A stretch of 64,000 bases of DNA, taken from contig NC_090176.1 of assembly GCF_024679245.1 (NCBI RefSeq), positions 47,135,086 through 47,199,085 of the forward strand. Reading direction: 5' to 3'. The position numbers were made by a program, and so were the translations under genes. The notes beneath the pieces were generated by a model. That model was not told the origin of the DNA. It did not search any database and worked only from the letters and a program-made list of their open reading frames with translations. Shown here piece after piece: positions 22,246 through 34,645 of the stretch. Position 1 is the first letter of the stretch. Each line of letters starts with the position of its first letter. This stretch comes from Pseudorasbora parva (lineage: Eukaryota > Chordata > Actinopteri > Cypriniformes > Gobionidae).

Positions 22246-23490
22246 GGCTGGCGGGGAACAACAGAGAGTCCTTTGGAAGTGTCCAATGGCACTAATGACG
22301 TGAAATGTTTGATATCTCATCTGAATGACAGCACAGGTGTTCAGAACATTGAGTCGGGACATGAGGACTGGCTATGCATGTTTGCAGCTTCATTTGCATG
22401 CATTACCTAGAATCCTTTACACTTTTTTCAAAGACAATCAGGATATCATTTCTTAGTATTCAAGGACATAAGAAGTTCAAACTGATTCATTACCATTTTC
22501 CACATTACCAGTACAGTAGGTCTCAAGCACGGCCAAGCCAAATCTTTGCATGTACCTCAAGGAGGCTTACAGGAGGATAATTACTCTATAATGTGATTTG
22601 AGCTGTATGATAATTGAATTTGAGCAAATGAAGGTCAGTCTTTTGTAGGACGGGGTGCTGCGCTCAAATTAAACAGTGTACGTTTCCACAGTGGCTTTTC
22701 AATGAATGAACAAACGGGAGAAATAATTGATGAGTCTTGTAGATCTATATGCGCTGTGTGTTTTTACACTCCAACCCAAAAAGGGTTTCTGCCTTTGCAG
22801 CGACCGAGTATTTCAGTCCAATTTAGGCACATTTCCTGTTATGAAACTACCAGAGGTGTTACAAGTACTGAGGAATTCTACTAAAGTTAATATAGATTCA
22901 TATTTTCACTCAATTAAAAGTCAAAGTATCTTGCCAAAAACATATGAAAGTAAAAATTTCAAAAGTTTCAAAAGCTGATTATTAAAACCAAGAGGCATTG
23001 AACATATCCTCATTAAAGAAAATGTAATCACCAGTTCAAACACAACAGGAACTTTAAGACCATATCGAACTAAATGTAGACTTCCATCCTGAAACCTGAA
23101 CATGTTCAACTTTAAATTCAGCAGCAGTAGTGAGTGAAGAGTAATTATTAATTCAAAGTCAAGTTCACCTATCAATGTTTATAATGAGAATGCATGAATT
23201 AATTAAAGCAATTGCTTCATGTAAAAAACTCATGTTGTGGTGATTGATGGGACGTCTCTTCACAAGGATAAATGAGCACTGAATTTTTTAAATAAAAGTC
23301 AAGTCAAATGATTGGCCTGGCTTGTTCGCTTACTAAGACAGTCAAAAAGATTTAAGACACAAATTTAATGACGCTAAAGAATGATTGTTTTGCTCTTGCT
23401 CTTAAACATTTAATTAATAGCAATACACAAGTACAAAGACCCCAAAACTATCATTTTGAAAGCAAAATGACCCCATTTACTTTCTTAAAG
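22246..23490. other. Unrecognised, repeat-poor DNA
   Basis: No transposon ends. An octamer-like ATTTGCATGCAT occurs near 22393. Small frames only. Could be single-copy non-coding DNA. Confidence 0.3.
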
Positions 23491-24426
23491 GCACAATATG
23501 TAATTTTTCCCACTAGAGGTCACTTATTCAAAACGACGCAGTACTGTTTTATCATTTCAATGTGTAGAAAATTATGCTATAAGGCTCTGTGCATTCGATC
23601 AAATACTATAAGACACTTGTTCACACTGCAGTGAGTTAGATCGCTATTAGGCATGGTAAAACATGGTACTCACGGTAAATCAAGAAAACCAGATTTAAAC
23701 AATAAGATTTACTGTGTTGGCTATATAACAATCATTCGTTTTCTGTTCATGTATATCTCCAAACAGTTGCTCACCTGTCTAATAAAACACATAATATATT
23801 AAAGCATTTTGGTTTTTTCTATGGTTTCTACAAAATAAAGCAGAAATCGAGGGTAACGCGGGTATGATGGCATTGATAGGTGTCGCACAGTCCGTGTCCT
23901 GGTTAAAATTGCTAATTTCTCTGGATTTAAACATTCTTGAACACATTTGGGATGATGTTAGTACACAAGTCAACAAAATGTATAACTGTTGTTTTTTGGA
24001 AATTAATACAAAAATCTTAATTTTAATAAAAATATTGTGAGCAATTAATCAGTGCTCTTAGCTGACATCACAAATGCCTCCCTTCCAGTCACCTGACTCC
24101 ATTCTGGTACGCGACCCACACTTTCCACAGTCAAATCACTTCTTAATCTTTAAGTCCAGCCCTACATCTTTTGTTGTTGAACATCTAAAACATCCAAAAA
24201 GCATCAGATTACACAAGTAAAATGGGTTGCGAATGGCATTTACTGCATGTAGACTTTAAGTGCAGTAGTAAAGTATGATTACACTCCTGGAAACCACATC
24301 TGCAGTCATCACAAAAAAGCTTGACATGGATAAGACAGCACATGCCATCTTTTATTTAATGAAAGCAGCAAAAAAACAGCACAGCACAGAGAGTGCACTT
24401 CTTTCTGTGAGTACATACGCACCTGT
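23491..24426. other. Left-end fragment of a TTAA-type element, then unrecognised DNA
   Basis: 23488 onward reads TTAAAGGCACAATATGTAAT, followed by CACTAGAGGTCACTTATTCA, which I recall as the left end of a common fish element. No right end is visible. 24065-24240 shares blocks (GCTGAYATCACAAAT, ACATCAGATTACA-type, GTAAAATRGGTTG) with 47170-47335 and is a low-copy repeat pair. Confidence 0.4.
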
Positions 24427-24790
24427 GTGCTTGGGTCAGTAAGAGTTACTTTTATTCAGAAAGAATGTATTCAAGTGACAGTAAAGACAATTATAAAGTT
24501 ACAACAGATTTCTATTTCAAATAAATGCTGTTCTTTTGAAATGTTTATTAAATCAAAGAAAAAAGAAAAAGCATTAAATCATCATATTATAATGATTTCT
24601 GAAGGATCATGTGACACTGAAGACTAGAGTAATTATGCTGAAAATTATTTATATTTTAAAATATATTCAAATAGAAAAGATTTATCTTGTAATAATATTT
24701 CACAATATTACCGTTTTTTTTAAATCAAATACATGCAGCCTAGAGCATAAGAGAAAACATTTTGAAAAGTTTTTGTATAATTTTGACCAG
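24427..24790 (+). repeat. Interspersed repeat family Y, partial copy
   Basis: Contains GGTCAGTAAGAG, TTCAAGTGACAGTAAAGAC and AAGGATCATGTGACACTGAAG in the same order as the family copy at 10322-10882. The right end is lost. Confidence 0.75.
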
Positions 24791-25934
24791 GTTGCATATT
24801 ATTCTAGCCCATATCACTCAGTTAACAGGAACATACCTTCCAAAAATCACAATAACAAACAAACCGTTCAATTCATTTTACTAACGAGCCTTTCTCTAAT
24901 GATTATCCTGAGCTGTGATGTAAAAAAAAAAAAAAAAAAAGAGCGCTATGAAAATCAGGCACAGGTAAAACATCTACCATGCTAGAGTGAAATATTAGTG
25001 ATATACTTGCTGTTAGCACGTGCAAGGGGTCTTCTTCTTTGCCTCTGGGTCTTTAAGGGTGCCTGAGGCGAATTGTGTTTCCCTTGAGGAGTGTGTCTCT
25101 CCTGTGAAATTTAAACTCTCTAGCTCAAACCGGGTGGTGAGGCTGACATTCTGAATGTTGCAAATTTAACTGCTAGTTGCTAGGCAATTATACATCCCAT
25201 CGATCCCAAAATTACACAAAAGGCAATTAGCCGCAGAGCCTTCATGCATGCAAAGTTTGGGGAGTTTTTACCACAGGGGAAAAAAAAGTTACAGCTGCTC
25301 AAACGGAGGAACAATAATACATTCAGCTGCAAGCAGCCTTTACTGTCTGGACTCTGGAGTCAAGCACATCAATGACAAGGTCGAAACCAGAGGTCTATAA
25401 TACCAGGAGAAGTCTATCCATAAGCTTTCCCGGTTGCTAACTATCGAAGGACCTCCCAGAATGACATCTCTGTTTAAGGAAGCTGATTTCTGACATGTAG
25501 TATTTAGTCAGAGTACACGGTTACTTCTTAATAGCAGTTCATTCATAATGTTCATACTTATTATGGCAAAATCGGGCTTTTCTCTGCTGTGTGACCATTT
25601 TTTTCCCCCAGGTTTGTACTACATACTAATGCACTAAGACAGTGGCATTAAAAGACCAAATTCAGTAAACCTATCTGATAATGCATACTGAGAACAGATG
25701 CACCCAGAATACAAATGCACAATGCATGTTGCATGTTGAGCATTTTTCTATAGAAAACTATTATGAAGAAAGTGCTTAATGTAGCTCAACACGACAGAGT
25801 TTAGGTGATCAAATTCAGTAAAAAAAAAAAAAAAAAAAAAGTAGCAAATAGTATAAAAGCCCAAACTCAGACCATGAACACCCATTTGAGACTGCTTCAT
25901 TATAAATGGTCCAGCAGACAATACATCAATCCCG
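24791..25934. other. Unrecognised DNA with two poly-A runs
   Basis: A runs at about 24921-24939 and 25821-25840; otherwise no repeats or coding motifs recognised. Confidence 0.3.
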
Positions 25935-25938
25935 TTAA

Positions 25939-26160
25939 AGGGGTACTTCAGCACTGGGAAGATGAATCTGTATTTAAACTGGGTCATTAATGTAGTAGAA
26001 ATGTGAAATCATTTTTGAATGTGGTGCTATCTAGACTGAGAAAAGAAAGAAAATGCATTTTTGTCTCATAGGGATGAAAGACTACAATTCCCAGAATGCT
26101 TCGCTGCCCTGTGAGGCCACTCCCAAAGCCACCGCTACTGGATTACAGTGACTGAGTTAG
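25939..26160. mobile_element. Left part of a second element of the THAP-bearing family
   Basis: TTAA at 25935-25938 followed by AGGGGTACTTCAGCACTGGG. It shares this end and an internal GAGGCCACTCCCA...CTACTGGA block with the THAP element at 17255. No THAP exon is recognisable here. The right end is not found. Confidence 0.6.
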
Positions 26161-26571
26161 AGAACAGACACTACAATTAAAAACTGAATTTGTCTGTTCA
26201 ATATAATGCTCGAGTCGCCACGCAAGTCTCACAGCACAACGCTGGTGGTGTCAGATTACATTTAACATCATAAATGAGCTAATGAGCTCTCGTGATGAGA
26301 GCTGTGGTAATCGTGATCACACTCGCAGCATACATTCACAACGCGTGTTCAGGCTGGCACATTTTCAGTTCATGCCTTTGGAAGCTTAATTTTCATAGAA
26401 ATTAATTTGAGATGTTAAAAAACTTACAATGCTCTCAGCATAGTTCAGTTTCCATGAATGCCTGCAGCTGCGAACCGAGTGCTGTGAGTGTGATCTCTAT
26501 CCCCCATGCGTGGGTTGAAAACATGCGGAAATGGCTCCCTCTGCTTAACACAGAAATGACCTAACATGAAA

Positions 26572-26796
26572 GATTGTTGTTAATTCTTTGTTTGTTGGAA
26601 GCTAAACGTGTAATTGCATGTTATTGGAAAAAAAGAAGAAAGTCCTGGCGTGTCTCAATGGATAAAGGGGATGACTTCATGCCTTGCCTTAGAAAAGAGG
26701 ACCTATTTTTTGAAAAACAAACTTCCTGTATTTTGGTCCATCTGGAAAGCGTTCTATGACTTTTTGCAGAGTCTAGATGATGACTTGTGGAATTGA
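26572..26796 (+). pseudogene. L1-type ORF2 C-terminal fragment, frameshifted
   Basis: One frame gives LLEAKRVIACYWKK; one base later the other gives EESPGVSQWIKGMTSCLALE, KRTYFLKNKL, FWSIWKAFYDFLQ and a TGA stop. The pattern AKRVIAxxWK...PxxxxWxxEMxSCxxLEKxTYxLKxK...FxxIWxPF is the C-terminal end of ORF2 in fish L1-type LINEs, as I remember it. The reverse transcriptase catalytic core is not present. Confidence 0.65.
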
Positions 26797-26975
26797 TGGA
26801 CAGTGAGTATATAGACAAGTATTACTGCAGCAAAACCTTTTTTTATGGTGTTGTGTTACACCTTTATGTATTATTAATATTAATATTTTATCCAGGTATA
26901 ATGAAAAATGAAATGGTTGTACTAATCTGTATGACAATTAAAAAAAAGTCCTGTATAAACCTTATTAATAAAGAT
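26572..26975 (+). mobile_element. 5'-truncated L1-type LINE
   Basis: The last part of an ORF2-like frame (see next entry) is followed by about 180 bp of AT-rich 3' sequence ending with AATAAAG near 26966-26975. This arrangement, a short C-terminal piece plus 3' UTR, is typical of 5'-truncated LINE copies. Confidence 0.6.
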
Positions 26976-28707
26976 GTACAGGCAAACATCTTTGCTAACC
27001 ACTATCCCATAGAAAACCATTATAAAAAAACAACAACTTGCAATCATTTTTTGCTGCTAGAGGGTGTAGTTACAGTATTTACCAGCAGGGGATAACTAGA
27101 CTGTGCTAACAGGCTTCAAGCAAATACAAACTGTTATTTTTATTAACAAACTTTTTATTAACGAACTGTAATTTTTATTAAATGTTAAACCTGTTGTTTG
27201 CTTGTTTGTTGTCCATGCAATGAAATTCAATGATGTCCAATGCTGTTTTGGGCGAGTGTTATTTTGTTATAAAATTAATTTGTTTTATTAGTTAAAGCTT
27301 TAGTAATTTTGTTGTGTTTTTGACATTTAAAGATTAAAGACATTTAATGTATTTTCGTTTTAGTTCATCATAATCACCTAGGTTTTGGACCCCATTGTTC
27401 TTCAAAATATATTTTCTTAAAAATATTTTCTTTTTGTGCAAAAAAAAAAATATATATATATTTTATTTTTATGTGAATATGATTGGTCTATTTTGGTAAA
27501 TAATTAACACAAACTTTTAACAAAAAACCTTTATCCAATAAACGCTCTAGAATGACCCTTTAAATGTGTGAAATAATATTTGAACCTTTTCAAATGGCAC
27601 ATTATTTTTTTAAGAGTTGTTCCTAGATCACTGGGTACAAAAGTTATGCAAAACACACAAGTGATTAAATAAATAATGACTATAGATTGGATCCTACACT
27701 CCACGGCTGTCATGGAATAGTTGGAACAATCCCGGGGTTTGTTCGAGGAGCTACATTAAACTTCCTGTTGGATTAAGGTTTTGTCCAATGGATGTCCATT
27801 AAGTCCTCTGTTCATTTGATGACATCTGATATTCTTTGGCAGATTAAACTTCGTCCTGACCTAAAAAGCATTCTCCATTAAAAATGAAACCTAATCCAGC
27901 AGTAGGCTTAATCTTTGTCCAGAGAGCTGCCTATTTGAGGTCTGCAAACGTGGCCGTCTAATCCTGAATGAAGCGCCGTCTTCTGCAGGAGTCTGGAGGT
28001 GTTGAATTGTCTGTGTTAGTGCTTTGTGAGACGGGCTGAGGCAGCTAAAGCTGTGAGGATTATCAGCGAAGCTGTTAAGACACATAGAGACATGGCTGTC
28101 ATTGTGCGAAAGAGCGGGGACGCAGGGACAGGAAGTGATGTCATCATCTTGCCCCAGACTACAGCAGAGGACATGCTGGCCTGTGAATGCCGATGAGAGC
28201 TCTGGCAACCAGTGTTTTTCATTCTGTAAAAATCCCTACATTTTTTCGCAAAAAATGAAACTTTATATTGCACAACGTGATTTCCAAACCATGACTTTAT
28301 TTCCTATTTTAAACTCACTATTTAACTTTTGAATAGCAATGAGTGGAAAACATGTTTTTTCTTGCGGCAATCAATCAGCCACTCTAATCAAATTAATTTA
28401 TTTTTAGTGCAGTATAAACCAAGCAAGAGCCATGTAATAACCTGAAATTAATTGCTAACGAGCCAAAGCTTGCCTATGGCACATCTTGATCCAGGACCAG
28501 GAATGATGTGATCACCATGTTCAGCATCAAGGACATTCATTAAACAAAACTGGTACAAAATGACATCACTCCAATCACAATCAATGAGATGTCAGCTCTT
28601 CCAGCACTTGATGCCGAGCACATTGGGTTGATGGACCTATTATTATCTTATTCCTATTTCTGTCACAGTGCACAGCTACATATTTAGCCCACTGTATCCA
28701 CTAAATG
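26976..28707. other. Unrecognised DNA
   Basis: AT-rich up to about 27700 (TA run near 27450-27466), then mixed composition. A 105-codon minus-strand frame at 27891-28208 has no recognisable motif. Confidence 0.3.
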
Positions 28708-29175
28708 CACTATATTGCCAAACATTTTGGGACATCTTTACATGAACATTGAACTTTAATGACATCCTATTCTTAATCCATATGGTTTAATACGTAGTTT
28801 GACCCACCTTTAGCAGCTATAACGGCTTCATCTCTTCTGGGAAGGCTTTCCACAAGGTTTAGGAGTGTCTTTATGGGAATTTTTGACCGTTCTTCTAGAA
28901 GCACATTTGTGAGGTCAGGCACTGATGTTGGATAAGAAGGCCTGGCTCTCAGTGTCCGCTCTAATTCATCCCAAAGGTGTTCAATCAGGTTGAGGTCAGG
29001 ACTCTGTGCAGGCCAGTCAAGTTGGAAACTGTTCCCACAAAGTTGGGAGCATGAAATTGTCCAAAATGTCTTGGTATGCTGGAGTTCCTTTCTGGAACTA
29101 AAGGGCCAAGCCAAACCCCTGAAAAACAACCCCCACACAACCCCCCCCCCCCCTCCACCAAACTTTACGCTTTTA
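28708..29175 (-). mobile_element. Tc1-like element, third lineage, internally deleted
   Basis: Starts CTATATTGCCAAACATTTTG, a terminal sequence typical of another fish Tc1-like family. Transposase sequence runs on the minus strand. By comparison with the family as I remember it, the segment between GCCAGTCAAGTT and GGAAACTGTTCCC (about 29035) is deleted. A C13 run (29141-29153) sits at the far side. Confidence 0.75.
28773..29138 (-). pseudogene. Tc1-like transposase C-terminal fragment
   Basis: The minus-strand frame contains AQSPDLNLIEHLWDELER, then SVPDLTNVLLEERSKIPIKT and VESLPRRDEAVIAAKGG. SPDLN-x-IEHLW carries the last catalytic Glu of the DDE triad, and the tail is the family's usual C-terminus. 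The upstream catalytic Asp residues are lost through the internal deletion. Confidence 0.85.
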
Positions 29176-29182
29176 CACTTTT

Positions 29183-29800
29183 TCTAAATTCTGTTCTTTC
29201 AAACGTTCTATTTAAAGAATCCTGAAATTTAAGGGTTAAAAAAATTCATGGTTTCCACAAATATTAAGCAGCACAGAAAATAAAAATACATGTAAATAGC
29301 GCCTAAAGGGACATGGTGATGGAAAAAATGAGATGGAAGAAAAAATGCAGTGTTTTGCACAATCCGAGAATCTTTGCGTTCAGTGGCAAAACTTCTGCAT
29401 TCTTTGCAAGCGAACTCAAAAGTTTTGCGAGGGAATGCAAAGATATTGTGAGCAAATGCTAATGGGGGGGGGGGATGAGCTAATTTTCAATGCTTTTGAA
29501 ATGTATATTTCAAAAGCATTGAAATATACATTTTCCACCACCATGTCCCTTTAGGGGCTCCGTATAAATGTTTCTTAAGCAGCAAATCAGCATATTAGAA
29601 TGATTTCTGAAGGATCATGTGACACTGAAGACTGGAGTAAATGTTGAAAATTCAGATTTGCATCACAGGAATAAATTACATTAAATATATTTAAATATAA
29701 AACAGTTATTTTAAATAGTAATAATATTTAACAATATTACATTTGTTACTGCATTTTTGATCAAATTAATTCATGAATTCAACCCCAAAATTGTATAGTA
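29183..29800 (+). repeat. Interspersed repeat family Y, interrupted by a MITE
   Basis: 29183-29296 (TTCTGTTCTTTCAAACGTTC...ATTAAGCAGCACAGAAAATA) and 29563-29800 (TGTTTCTTAAGCAGCAAATC and AAGGATCATGTGACACTGAAG) are consecutive parts of family Y separated by the element at 29297-29562. Confidence 0.75.
29297..29562. mobile_element. MITE with long terminal inverted repeats and hairpin core
   Basis: Left end AGCGCCTAAAGGGACATGGT and right end CCATGTCCCTTTAGGGGCT are inverted copies, extending inward as GATGGAAAA / TTTTCCACC. An 18-bp perfect hairpin (29485-29502 with 29507-29524) lies near the right side. Non-coding. Confidence 0.75.
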
Positions 29801-30713
29801 TGTCTGAGAAACCCGAGATGGGTATGCAGAGCATGTTTCATTGGAAAAGTGAGTGGTTGGAGAGGAGAGAAGGATTTGGAATAATGTACGTCATGAAGAG
29901 TTAAACATTTGCTCAATGGCTCCTACTAGCTCTAAACGTAATATCTGCAGTGCAGACCTGCTTATGGTCACTCTAAATGAACTCAAATTATATCTTTAGA
30001 TGCTGTTTACTGTGGCTTTAAAGCCTCAGTATGAATGAGGAGAATAAGAAAATATGTTTTTCCTCAGACTTTAAAGAGAGGCCTATGGGACATGAGTAAA
30101 TATGATTTCCCCTTAGTGGGGAAGGCCTGAACTGATAAATTTAACCGAACGAGCTGTCATAAAAAGATGAAAAATAAGGAGTTCACCAGCAGCGCTGTCT
30201 GTTAAAGGTTCAGTATCATTACTTTAGCGGTTTTATTGAAAACCATTCATAACACTGACATTATCACTCAACCATATGCTAATTCCACACGCTAAAATTT
30301 CAAACAGAATATTCAAGTGGTGAAGTCAGAGTGTTCATAAAGTCTCCTAGAGAAGGTCTGGAATGGGTGGGTTTGATGAATGAACTCCTCAGATGTTTAA
30401 AATTGAATTGCTGGGAAAGGATGCAGCACAAAAAAAAAAAAAAAATGACATTGAATTTATTTCTTATTCCTCCGGCACACTAACTGACTGCAAATAGATT
30501 GCTGCCTGACTTTAACAGGTTGAGAAGGGTTTACTGAAGGATTAAAACACACATTACACTGAAATCCTAAAGTAGTTAGGAAAAACACTTTGGCTGGGGA
30601 GGTTTATGTTGATTATTCCAAAATATATGAATATTGGGAAGTATTATATTAAATAATAAAAAACTTTATCTAAAAATAGATAAAGTATCTAAAAACGTTT
30701 TTGTTTTGTTTAT
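29801..30713. other. Unrecognised DNA
   Basis: No repeat ends or coding motifs apart from an A run near 30429-30445. Confidence 0.3.
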
Positions 30714-30723
30714 TGTGTGTGTG

Positions 30724-30761
<38 letters not shown>

Positions 30762-31033
30762 ATTGTATGTGTCGTGTGTGTGTGTGTGCGCGTGTGTGTT
30801 TGTGAAATTTTAGGAGCATTTATATCATTTTTCAAAATGCTTATAAATCATACAGGATGAGTTTTTTTGAGAACGTAAAAATGCAGAATGTTTCCTGTGA
30901 TGGGTAGGTTTAGGGGCAGTGTAAGGGATAGAGAATACGGTTTATACGGTATAAAAACCATTACACCTATGGAAAGGTCCCACATTTCGCAAAAACAAAA
31001 GTGTGTGTGTGTGTGTGTTGGGGGGGGGGGGGG
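30714..31033. repeat. GT/TA microsatellites with an associated cyprinid repeat and G14 run
   Basis: TA and TG runs at 30714-30800, then GGGTAGGTTTAGGGGCAGTG...TATAAAAACCATTACACCTA, a block I know as recurrent in cyprinids, then (GT)n and a run of fourteen G at 31020-31033. Confidence 0.7.
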
Positions 31034-31102
31034 TTACTTTAGTTTAATTTAGGCTTTAGTTCAATTAAAACATTTAAGTAGCTTTTAAAAATGTGTTTTA
31101 AG

Positions 31103-31622
31103 CCGGGTGCACACTGTGCGATTTTGCCCACGATTTGGCCGTCTGAGACAAATTTAGCAAATCCTAAAAGATTCCTCAGATCCTAGGCTAAAATCTGACA
31201 TCTTTGGTCGTTAGTTTGACATGTTCACCGGCAGCCGATTAATGAGCGCTGCGATCAAATTTTACCTCAGTGCACACAATCCTGCAGTGTGACTTCTCCT
31301 ACGACGGCAGTCAAATATCTCCGTTTTTCAAGACAAACAATGACCAAAACGAGAGCTACAGATTTCTTTGTAGCCAGCATTTCAGTCCCGCGTGTAATGC
31401 AGCTCACCGTCACTGAACGCGTTATTCATTGATGATATAAAACTCCAGACGAGTTTTCTTGTGCGCGTCCGTTTTTAGCGCGCCTTCACTATCGTGCAGT
31501 CTGACATTAATGCCAACTGAGATCTTAGTGTGACATGGCTTACATCGGGGATCATGTTCGTACAGTCTGACAAGGGACATTCACAAAGGATTTTGAAAAA
31601 TCACACAGTGTGCAGGACCCAT
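31103..31622. mobile_element. Inverted-repeat DNA element (GGGTGCACACTGTGCGA)
   Basis: Left end CGGGTGCACACTGTGCGATT mirrors the right end AAATCACACAGTGTGCAGGA CCC. About 520 bp and non-coding. No clear target duplication could be fixed; probably hAT-like by family resemblance. Confidence 0.75.
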
Positions 31623-32382
31623 TAGAAAAAACATATATCAATGGTGTTCGCCTTGAGACAAAGCAATGGCACTGACATATTTTAAGATATATTGCTTTTA
31701 GATAAAACAGCTTAAACATGCATTAAGCTTTGTCTGTGAAACCGGAGGTTAATGTATTTTTTATATGCACATACAAACACATACATTGTAACGTATTATA
31801 CAATTTTGCAATTTTTTGCATTTATAAATATACATCTCAAATTCCAAAATGAAAATCATCTTTAAAAGGCTGAAAAATATTGCACATTTTTGGCCACCAT
31901 ATCTCCGAGGTATAGTGAACAAATACATTGGTTGTGCACCGTTTTAGTCACATTACAGACCACATACACTGAGGACAAGCCAACCAGCGCAGCTATACAT
32001 TAATCACAATTTTAATTAATAGCTCTAGACACTGACAGAATAACACATTAATGTGTATGTTCTTCCAAATGTGGTTCTGATTAAAATTACTACATGCAAG
32101 AGCAGCAGACCATTGTATGTTTGAAAGAAATGAGCTGAAGGGCCCTTCACGGTATATAATTAAACTGAAGGAACACCCAGACACTTATTGAGTTGCAACA
32201 GCATGTAATCATTGGAGGTTTTTCAAAGTAAGCACACTCAGCCCCAAAACACAAACATGGCCACGAGGAAAGATTTACAGCTGCACCAGGGACACTGTAA
32301 TTGTCTTAAAATGTTAGTTTATTATAGTTAATTTAGTTGGTTAGTATATTGTAAAATGTAATGTATTCCTGTGATCAAAGTT
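31623..32382. other. Unrecognised DNA
   Basis: No recognisable transposon, RNA gene or coding motif. Confidence 0.3.
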
Positions 32383-33365
32383 GAATTTTTAGCATCATTA
32401 CTCCAGTCTTCAGTGTCACATGATCCTTCAGAATTGTATGCTCAAGAAACATTTCTGATTATTGTCAATGTTGAAAACAGTTCATATTTTTGTGAAAACC
32501 GTGCATTTATTTGAAATGGAAGTCCTTGCAAATGTCTTTACTGTCACTTCTGATTAATTTAAAGGGGACCTATTATGCAAAATTCACTTTTACATGGTGA
32601 TCAAAAACTAAATGTGTTGGCAGAGTGTGTACACAACAACCATATAAATGGTAAAAATCCACCCACTCCTCTTTTTTTAATTCCCATAAATCATGCGCAG
32701 TGTCTCAGAACAAGCGGTTTGCAGATTTAGCTTTTGTGGCATTACAAATGATCAGGCTCCGCCCTACTAGCATAGACCCCGCCCTCAGTGAGCTGTACAC
32801 AGTCTGCCATGTTTATATCCTCGCCAGAGCATTTAGCAGCTGCATTCACATAAGAGATGTGTTCTTATTAAAGCTACTAACGTTATTCGGTCAACAGCAG
32901 TCAGTGATTCGGTTTTTCTGATTCTGTAACAGCAGATATAACAGTAGGCAACTTTCTGTGTGTATGCCTCGGGGTGTGTGTGCTCACACAGTTTAGATGG
33001 ATATGGCTTTAAAACGCATGCAGATAATAAACATTCATGATGATAAAGAACTGCAATGTCAAGTGAGCGTGACGCGATGGAGATCATTGCCAAAAACTAA
33101 AATCTGTATGGTTTTGATTGAGTATCCATGGCACAAGCTGTAAAGGCTCCGCCCTCTCCTGGAAAGCTTCCATTTAAAAAAATAGGCATTTTATAATAAA
33201 TGCTCTGTGGGGTATTTTGAGTTTAATCTTCACAGACACATTCTGGGGACACCTAAGGCTTATATTACATCTAGTACAAACGGGCATAATAGTTCCCCTT
33301 TTTATACATCCTAGCTGAAAAAAACAAACAAATGACTGACCCCATTCTTTGATATATTATTTACA
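32383..33365 (-). repeat. Interspersed repeat family Y, minus strand, interrupted
   Basis: 32383-32560 (CTTCAGTGTCACATGATCCTT, minus-strand family Y) and 33301-33365 (ATACATCCTAGCTGAA...ACTGACCCCATTCTT) are consecutive parts of the family, separated by a TTAA-type element at 32563-33299. Confidence 0.7.
32563..33299. mobile_element. TTAA-type element (AGGGGACCTATTATGC) nested in family Y
   Basis: TTAA (32559-32562) precedes AGGGGACCTATTATGCAAAA; the right end GGGCATAATAGTTCCCCT mirrors it. The right flank is TTTT/TTTA, a decayed TTAA. 737 bp; no transposase. Confidence 0.8.
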
Positions 33366-33573
33366 TGCATCATTACATCGTCATTTTAATAAGTGGTCCA
33401 GAACTTAAAAACAATATGAAATGCTGTTCACTGAAACCCATTTTACTTCCATACTAAGATGTATTTCTGATTTGAATAGGATATGCAATTAGTACAATAC
33501 AGCTGGACAACTAATTTGTTTGTGAAACATTGGATTTGGAAAAACGTCCACAAGACGACAAAACACATATTAA
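33366..33573. other. Unrecognised spacer
   Basis: Short unrecognised sequence between two transposon nests. Confidence 0.3.
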
Positions 33574-33628
33574 GGGGTTGTTGTGTGTTTTTTTTTTCTA
33601 GGCTTGGTTTTTTTATGGGGCGTCTTAA

Positions 33629-34431
33629 AGGTGGGGTAAGTGCTATCTGGTAACCGTTGTTGGTATTTCAAATCACCAAAACAAACACACCCCTACCCCC
33701 AAAAGGGTCTCGCCCCTATTTTAATAGCGCCGCCCCACACATACGTAACCCAGAAGCATCAACGGCTATGGCAGAATCTCTGTGTATCTAATCCAGGTCG
33801 AATATTCAATCCACAAAATATTCACAAAAACACAAACCGTTCTTGTGAACAACTCGATAGTACACAAGCACACAGTCCAGCTAACGACATATTACAATTA
33901 TGACAAGATTAGAGTCATAGCGATGACAAATTCACAAACTGTTCTCATGAACAACTCTATAGAACCCAAGCATGACAGTCCATATTACAATTATGACTCG
34001 ATAAGGGTTATATAGATCATGAAAAGAGTAAGCAAACATATATTAGGAGTATAGTATCTTACTTGTCGGAGACATTGTGTGAGCTGATGCTTGAAGCACA
34101 CAGGGAGGAGATTTAGATGCTCCATACGGTGTGGAAATGAACGGGTCTTTATCATCGCTGAAATTAGCCACAATACGATCGCAAATGGACTAACAAGCGA
34201 ACATGACACACGAGCATAGTCAAGCAGCATATATTAGGCTAGTTCTCGGCTAATGTCCTTCATGTGTGACTCGTGTGTTTTGAATAATGACGTGCACAGA
34301 ACGAGAGCGAGCGCTCTTCTCACCATCAATAGTAGACATGCCGCTTACCCGCTGATTGGCTACAAGTTTGTTATTCCACTCGGCCCGTGTCCTTTTTCTA
34401 AAACGGTTTTGAAATAACACTTACCCCACCT
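33629..34431. mobile_element. TTAA-type element (AGGTGGGGTAAGTG), copy 1
   Basis: Flanked on both sides by TTAA (33625-33628 and 34432-34435); left end AGGTGGGGTAAGTGC, right end CACTTACCCCACCT. 803 bp. A second copy of the same element is at 53524-54334. It contains a tandem internal duplication of about 95 bp (around 33830-34010) and no transposase. Confidence 0.9.
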
Positions 34432-34645
34432 TTAATACTTTTTTTTTTAAAACGCCATATTTTTCTTATATTTAACGTTTATTCCACACTGCTGTCTCCA
34501 CTGTCCTGTGAACGGCTCGTTTGCTTCCTGCTTCTACGAAGCCCATCCCTCCGAAAAACGCAATGGTCTTAGATTGTTTAGATGGCCAAATGTAGTTTCC
34601 TGTATTTTTATTGGCAGAAGTGCCGAGCACAGGTTGTCTGGGAAC

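Noticed and set aside
31020..31033. G14 run as possible quadruplex
   Set aside because: Single homopolymer next to a GT microsatellite; slippage explains it.
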